This document shows, in pieces, positions 20,754 to 24,579 of a DNA stretch of 24,579 nucleotides. Every line of letters starts with the position of its first letter. The first letter of the stretch is position 1. The stretch is taken from positions 1 through 24,579 of the forward strand of contig CAMLDR010000049.1 in assembly GCA_946478775.1 (NCBI GenBank), read 5' to 3'. A program made the position numbers and the translations under genes. Under the pieces are notes generated by a model that did not search any database, was not told where the DNA came from, and saw only the letters and a list, made by a program, of their open reading frames with translations. This DNA comes from an uncultured Flavobacteriales bacterium (GTDB lineage: Bacteria > Bacteroidota > Bacteroidia > Flavobacteriales > Crocinitomicaceae).

Positions 20754-21401
20754 ATGGACGATTTCCTCGATGTTATTCGAAACGATCATCATCAATTTGA
20801 TCAAGGGAAACTGGAAGATCATTTTGGAGATGAACCTTATGCTCTTTTGGCGCGTTGGTTAAGGGACGCTATTGAAAAACCGGCTTCCGAACCCAATTCA
20901 ATGACTCTTTCAACTTTAGGGTTGAATGGGTTTCCGAGAGCCCGGGTGGTTTATTGGAAAGAATTAGTAGAAGAGGGGATCATTTTTTACACCAATTATT
21001 CCAGTGATAAAGGGAAAGCAATTGAAGCGAATCCGCAGGTAAACGCTTTGTTTTATTGGCCTGAACTCGAACGACAGATCAGTATTACCGGATTTGCAGA
21101 AAAGGTTCCGGTAGAAATGAGTGATGCCTATTTTGAATCACGTCCGCGCGGAAGTAAATTAGGAGCCTGGGCGTCTCATCAGAGTGAACAGCTTGCTTCA
21201 AGAGATGAATTGGAACAAAGGGTTGCGGCATATGCCGAAAAATTCCCGGAATTTGTGCCAAGACCGGAACACTGGGGAGGTTACCTGATTAAACCGATTA
21301 ATGTGGAGTTCTGGCAGGGAAGACCTTCCCGTTTACATGATCGAATCGTTTTTAATTTGAAGCCTGACAATTCCTGGGAACTATACCGCAAGAATCCTTA
21401 A
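20754..21401 (+). CDS. pdxH: Pyridoxamine 5'-phosphate oxidase (215 aa)
   Basis: An FMN enzyme that oxidises pyridoxine or pyridoxamine 5'-phosphate to pyridoxal 5'-phosphate, the cofactor used by the two PLP enzymes encoded in this window. It has the normal family length and motifs: DPYALLARWLRDAIE-like N-terminal helix, TLSTLGLNGFPRARVVYWK for FMN, FYTNYSSDKGKAIEANP, RPRGSKLGAWASHQS, and the C-terminal FWQGRPSRLHDRIVF block with the Arg/His substrate contacts. The stop follows soon after at YRKNP. ATG 20754 begins four bases after the DUF4494 stop, and the M16 peptidase gene starts three bases after its own stop. Confidence 0.95.
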   Translation: MDDFLDVIRNDHHQFDQGKLEDHFGDEPYALLARWLRDAIEKPASEPNSMTLSTLGLNGFPRARVVYWKELVEEGIIFYTNYSSDKGKAIEANPQVNALFYWPELERQISITGFAEKVPVEMSDAYFESRPRGSKLGAWASHQSEQLASRDELEQRVAAYAEKFPEFVPRPEHWGGYLIKPINVEFWQGRPSRLHDRIVFNLKPDNSWELYRKNP

Positions 21402-21404
21402 TGA

Positions 21405-22661
21405 ATGATTGAATTATTACCGCATATTTATACGCTTTCAAATGGGCTGAGATTGGTCTACCTGCATGCAGTTTCACCGGTGGCTCATTTGGGTGTTACC
21501 TTTATGGCCGGTTCGCGGTTTGAAGAAGACCACGAGGTGGGTCTGGCACATTTCTTAGAACACTGCATCTTCAAAGGAACTGAAAACCGAAAGGCTTTTC
21601 ATATTTTGTCCAGACTGGATTCTGTTGGCGGAGAATTGAATGCCTACACCACTAAAGAAGAGATATGTTTGTACGCATCATTTGTGAAAACACACATGGA
21701 TCGGGCTGCAGAACTGCTTTCAGATATTGCCATCAACAGTAATTTTCCCGAAAAAGAGATCCAAAAGGAAAAAGAAATTGTACTGGATGAATTGAATTCA
21801 TACCTGGATAATCCAAGCGACCGGATCTTTGATGATTATGAAGCGTTGATTTTCCCGGAGCATCCATTGGGGAATAATATTCTTGGGACTCCGGAATCTG
21901 TTCAATCATTTAGTCGGGAGTCTTTGAAAAGCTATGTAGATAAGTTTTTTTTCACAGAGAATGCCGTTGTTTCATTTGTAGGTGATATTCCTTTGAATAC
22001 TTTGGTGAAATGCCTCGAAAAGCACTTCCATTCCATGCCTTCCGGAAAAACGAAAGCGATCCCACGACCTTTTAATACTTATAAATCAGTAAAGAAGCGC
22101 TCGGAAGAAGGGAATTACCAGGCGCATGCGATCATTGGGGGAATAGCTCCGGGATACAACAGCGATCACCGGAGAGGAATGACCATGCTCACGAATGTTT
22201 TGGGCGGACCCGCAATGAATTCGCGTCTCAATCTTTCTGTGCGGGAAAAGTACGGATACACTTACAATATTGAAGCACAGTATTCTCCTTATCCCGATTT
22301 GGGATACTGGTCCATTTATTTCGGAACAGACCAGAAATACCTGGCCAAGACGACGAAAATCATTTTTGCCGAGTTGAAAAAACTGCGCGAGGTACCACTT
22401 ACTACAAAGCAATTACAGCAGGCAAAAGAACAGTTGAAGGGACATATTGCTTTGTCTTTGGATTCCAACCTGGGATTGATGCAGGGCTTAGGAAAATCGA
22501 TGCTGTTATTCAACCAAATCGATACAATCCAGGAAATGTATGCCGGGATTGACAAATTGACTAGCGAGGAACTGCAGGAAATTGCGGGGATTTATTTTCG
22601 GGAAGACAATCTCTCTGAGTTAATCTACGACGTGAAAGCTGACTCCGGAAACTCAATTTAA
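21405..22661 (+). CDS. Cytosolic M16-family zinc peptidase (418 aa)
   Basis: A mitochondrial-processing-peptidase-like M16B enzyme. The zinc motif is HFLEH (His49, Glu52, His53) with the distal ligand Glu129 in LDELNSY, exactly at the spacing known for the family. The second lobe keeps the R/Y motif (VREKYGYTYNI). Both halves of the active site are thus on one chain, in contrast to the divided pair at 15039-18596. There is no signal peptide, so it acts in the cytoplasm, probably on peptides. It is the last gene of the DUF4494-pdxH operon. It has no close sequence link to pdxH function that I can see. Confidence 0.92.
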   Translation: MIELLPHIYTLSNGLRLVYLHAVSPVAHLGVTFMAGSRFEEDHEVGLAHFLEHCIFKGTENRKAFHILSRLDSVGGELNAYTTKEEICLYASFVKTHMDRAAELLSDIAINSNFPEKEIQKEKEIVLDELNSYLDNPSDRIFDDYEALIFPEHPLGNNILGTPESVQSFSRESLKSYVDKFFFTENAVVSFVGDIPLNTLVKCLEKHFHSMPSGKTKAIPRPFNTYKSVKKRSEEGNYQAHAIIGGIAPGYNSDHRRGMTMLTNVLGGPAMNSRLNLSVREKYGYTYNIEAQYSPYPDLGYWSIYFGTDQKYLAKTTKIIFAELKKLREVPLTTKQLQQAKEQLKGHIALSLDSNLGLMQGLGKSMLLFNQIDTIQEMYAGIDKLTSEELQEIAGIYFREDNLSELIYDVKADSGNSI

Positions 22662-22792
22662 AGAATTTAGAAATTTTAGAATTCGCGTGTTCGCTAATTT
22701 ACGAACAGTGTGCCTTCATTGTTGAATTCCTATTTGTTAAAGTGTAAGGGTGTTTTTATCATTTTTTAGATCAGCTTCACCCGAATTGAAAC

Positions 22793-22800
22793 TAACTTTG
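22793..22800 (+). promoter_or_regulatory. -7 promoter element (TAACTTTG) of the thioredoxin-fold gene
   Basis: A perfect TAnnTTTG match 20 bases before ATG 22821. The 159-base gap upstream of the gene otherwise holds only A/T-rich sequence and a small GTTCG/CGAAC inverted repeat (22688-22705, approximate). Confidence 0.55.
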
Positions 22801-22820
22801 ATCCATTCAAATTTACAGTC

Positions 22821-23369
22821 ATGAATTTTCAAACTTACATCCAACAATTCGAACAAATCTTAAACGAACCAAACCCACAAGCTCCGTACGATAATCCCGA
22901 TTATTTCAACTATACCAAGTTGAATTGGTCGCGCATGAACCGCTGGCTGAAAAAAGGAGAGATCCTGCCACAGGTAAAAGAAAAAATCGAATCAATTAAA
23001 GAACCGCAGGAATGGATCGTGATTACAGAGCCCTGGTGTGGTGACGCTGCTCACATTGTGCCGTTTATTCAGATGATGGCAGCATTGAATCCATTGATCC
23101 GGGTTGATTATGAATTGCGTGATACAGAACCTTTCCGCATTACTGATTACCTGACAAACGGAGGGAAGGCCATTCCAAAATTGATCATCAAAAATTCCAA
23201 AGGAGCAGACTTGGCAACCTGGGGACCACGTCCCGCTGAATGCCAGGTACTTTACAAGAAATTACACGATAGTAAAGCTCCGTTTGAAGAGGTAAAGATC
23301 GGTTTGCAGAATTGGTATAACGAACACCAGGGAGTTGAAATCCAGGAGGAAATTGCAGTTTTGTTATAA
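22821..23369 (+). CDS. Thioredoxin-fold protein with a single active-site cysteine (182 aa)
   Basis: The central region IVITEPWCGDAAHIVPFIQMM matches the thioredoxin-like family seen in Bacteroidota. The usual CxxC is CGDA, so only the first Cys remains; a dithiol oxidoreductase role is unlikely, and a monothiol or binding role is possible. A cis-Pro-like segment, GGKAIPKLIIKN, and the last helix are present. A helical N-terminal region (about 1-65, with YDNPDYFNYTKLNWSRMNRWLKK) precedes the fold. No signal peptide, so cytosolic. The 3' end overlaps the convergent trmN6 gene by six bases. Confidence 0.85.
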   Translation: MNFQTYIQQFEQILNEPNPQAPYDNPDYFNYTKLNWSRMNRWLKKGEILPQVKEKIESIKEPQEWIVITEPWCGDAAHIVPFIQMMAALNPLIRVDYELRDTEPFRITDYLTNGGKAIPKLIIKNSKGADLATWGPRPAECQVLYKKLHDSKAPFEEVKIGLQNWYNEHQGVEIQEEIAVLL

Positions 23370-24065
23370 AGCCCGGTCGTGAAATTCGCTGGTTACTATT
23401 TTATATTCTTCCGTATAGGTTCCGGTTTCAGTGCGGATGCAGAGTGAAGAAGAATGAACCTCTGAATGTTTTTTACTCAGCGAAAGTATGATCCGTGTGG
23501 GTTTATTTGGTTTTCCGAAAATGGTGATCAGATCAACAGGAAACAAACTGCAGTTAGTTGCAATCTGAAGGAGATTCTTTTGGCTTTCAAACGGAACAAT
23601 GATCCAGGCTTTCCCTTCAGTGGTTAACAACCTGGAAATGGATTGAAGCAATTCTGAAAAAGAAAGACTTTCCGTATGACGAGCCAATGATTTTTGTTCG
23701 TTCTGGTTTTTACTGCTGTTTTCAAAGAATGGCGGATTGCTGATAATTGCATCGAATCCTTCAGCAGAGCTGTATTCCTGGATAGACTGGTTTAGCATGG
23801 TTATTTTGGAAGTAAAAGGATTTTTACCGGCATTGGTTTGTGCATCTCTAACAGCGGATTCGGAGATTTCCAGTCCGATGATCTCTTCAAATGCAAAGCG
23901 CTGGGCGCACATGAGCGAAAGAACGCCGGTTCCGGTTCCGATATCCAATAAACGGTTGGGATTTTTCCAGCTGCACAAGCTTCCCAAAAGCATGGAATCC
24001 GTTCCAACTTTTAATGCAGCATTTTCCTGGTGAATTTGAAAGTATCTGAAGGTGAAAACACTCAT
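23364..24065 (-). CDS. trmN6: tRNA1(Val) (adenine-37 N6)-methyltransferase, TrmN6/YfiC family (233 aa)
   Basis: A SAM-dependent enzyme that methylates N6 of adenine 37 in tRNA-Val. FTFRYFQIHQENAALKVGTDSMLLG is the start typical of the family; LLDIGTGTGVLSLMCAQR binds SAM, and ISNPPFF is the adenine N6-methylase NPPF motif. The C-terminus is close to the normal length. Its ATG (24065) overlaps the TGA of rimM by ATGA, so it is translated after rimM; both act on the translation apparatus, one on the ribosome and one on tRNA. The convergent thioredoxin-fold gene overlaps its stop. Confidence 0.92.
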   Translation of the reverse strand: MSVFTFRYFQIHQENAALKVGTDSMLLGSLCSWKNPNRLLDIGTGTGVLSLMCAQRFAFEEIIGLEISESAVRDAQTNAGKNPFTSKITMLNQSIQEYSSAEGFDAIISNPPFFENSSKNQNEQKSLARHTESLSFSELLQSISRLLTTEGKAWIIVPFESQKNLLQIATNCSLFPVDLITIFGKPNKPTRIILSLSKKHSEVHSSSLCIRTETGTYTEEYKIVTSEFHDRAL

Positions 24066-24579
24066 ACTTCTCCCATGTACAATTCAATCAGTCCTGCAGG
24101 TGAAGTAACGTGTAATGTTTTGGCTTTTCGGTCAACTTTTTGAACCAATCCGTCAATGAATGGGATCAGGATTTCTTTGTCGCCGTTTTGGGCTACAATT
24201 AACGGATTTACGCTGTTGTCGACAACCTGTTCGATAATTCCTGCTTCACCGTAGCGTGTATCAATGAGTTTGAAACCAATGATCTCGTGATCATAGAAGT
24301 GTTTATCGTCCAGTTCCGGGAGGATGGACAGGGGAAGGTAACAGCTTTTTCTCAGGATGATCTTGGCGTCATTTTCAGAATCAACACCTTCCAGTTTCAC
24401 AGCTGCAAAACCTTTGTTTTTTAAGATGAAAGATTTAACAAAGAACGGGGTTAACTGACCATTAATGTCAATAAAAAAAGCATCCAGAGTTTTGTAATCT
24501 TCCGGGTTGGTTACATCTAAAAAAAGCGAAACTTCACCTTTGTATCCGTGAAGTTTCGCAATATAACCAAGTTGAAAGC
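24062..24579 (-). CDS. rimM: Ribosome maturation factor RimM, 5' end cut by the window
   Basis: RimM binds 30S precursors and helps mature the 3' domain of 16S rRNA. The visible 171 residues begin at the window edge with QLGYIAKLHGYKGEVSLFLD, the RimM N-terminal block, so about ten residues and the start codon are missing. The N-terminal barrel ends near AAVKLEGV, and the PRC-barrel follows with LPLSILPELDDKHFYDHEI, then IPFIDGLVQKVD and the last strand SPAGLIELY. It overlaps trmN6 by four bases (ATGA). rpsP is the usual upstream neighbour but lies outside the window. A GTG at 24400 is an internal Val codon, not the start. Confidence 0.95.
   Translation of the reverse strand, partial: FQLGYIAKLHGYKGEVSLFLDVTNPEDYKTLDAFFIDINGQLTPFFVKSFILKNKGFAAVKLEGVDSENDAKIILRKSCYLPLSILPELDDKHFYDHEIIGFKLIDTRYGEAGIIEQVVDNSVNPLIVAQNGDKEILIPFIDGLVQKVDRKAKTLHVTSPAGLIELYMGEV

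Noticed and set aside
22688..22705. GTTCG/CGAAC repeat as a terminator of the M16 peptidase operon
   Set aside because: Only five pairs with an eight-base loop and no T run after it.
24398..24400. GTG start for RimM
   Set aside because: The upstream frame to the window edge encodes the conserved RimM N-terminal block, so this GTG is internal.

Overview
The window looks like chromosomal DNA of a Bacteroidota species, most likely Flavobacteriales. Evidence: several start codons are preceded by the Bacteroidota -7 promoter element TAnnTTTG; one protein has a type IX secretion (T9SS) sorting tail; lipoproteins have SSC lipoboxes; and several small families typical of the phylum are present (DUF6340, DUF4494, DUF5522, DUF2141). 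A Fluviicola/Crocinitomicaceae-like origin is a guess. I see no tRNA, rRNA, CRISPR array, insertion sequence or phage gene. Coding density is high and no gene-free stretch exceeds 300 bases.

Layout. (1) 1-3782: minus-strand dnaX, broken by a frame change at a run of ten A, followed four bases later by an unknown lipoprotein; upstream of dnaX lies a separate DUF6340 lipoprotein. (2) 3920-6660: plus-strand cystathionine beta-synthase, a cytosolic cobalamin/metal-receptor-like protein and a DUF2141 protein. (3) 6657-8039: a convergent membrane-anchored protein of unknown function. (4) 8081-10791: a tight plus-strand run of acyltransferase, HipA-family kinase, DUF3037 protein and RlmF rRNA methyltransferase. 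(5) 10843-13228: DUF5522, ACC deaminase/D-cysteine desulfhydrase family enzyme, NAD(P)H oxidoreductase and Crp/Fnr regulator. (6) 13415-18596: T9SS-sorted delta-60 repeat protein, a strong terminator, then an operon of two secreted M16 proteins in which the catalytic zinc site and the R/Y substrate site sit on different polypeptides. (7) 18864-22661: a secreted protein of ten about 35-residue repeats, then DUF4494, pdxH and a cytosolic M16 peptidase in one operon. (8) 22821-24579: a one-cysteine thioredoxin-fold protein convergent with trmN6 and the 3' part of rimM.

Most notable: dnaX appears to make gamma and tau by -1 frameshifting or transcript slippage at A10, with a small stem-loop eight bases downstream. 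Five genes have a -7 box ending only four or five bases before the start codon, which predicts leaderless mRNAs. Two copies of a 26-26-26 inverted repeat follow genes, and one copy supplies the stop codons of both convergent neighbours. Two unrelated genes share a 38-bp promoter module. The HipA-like kinase/DUF3037 pair is the best candidate for a poorly described system.

All assignments come from reading motifs by eye; no database search, alignment or folding program was run.
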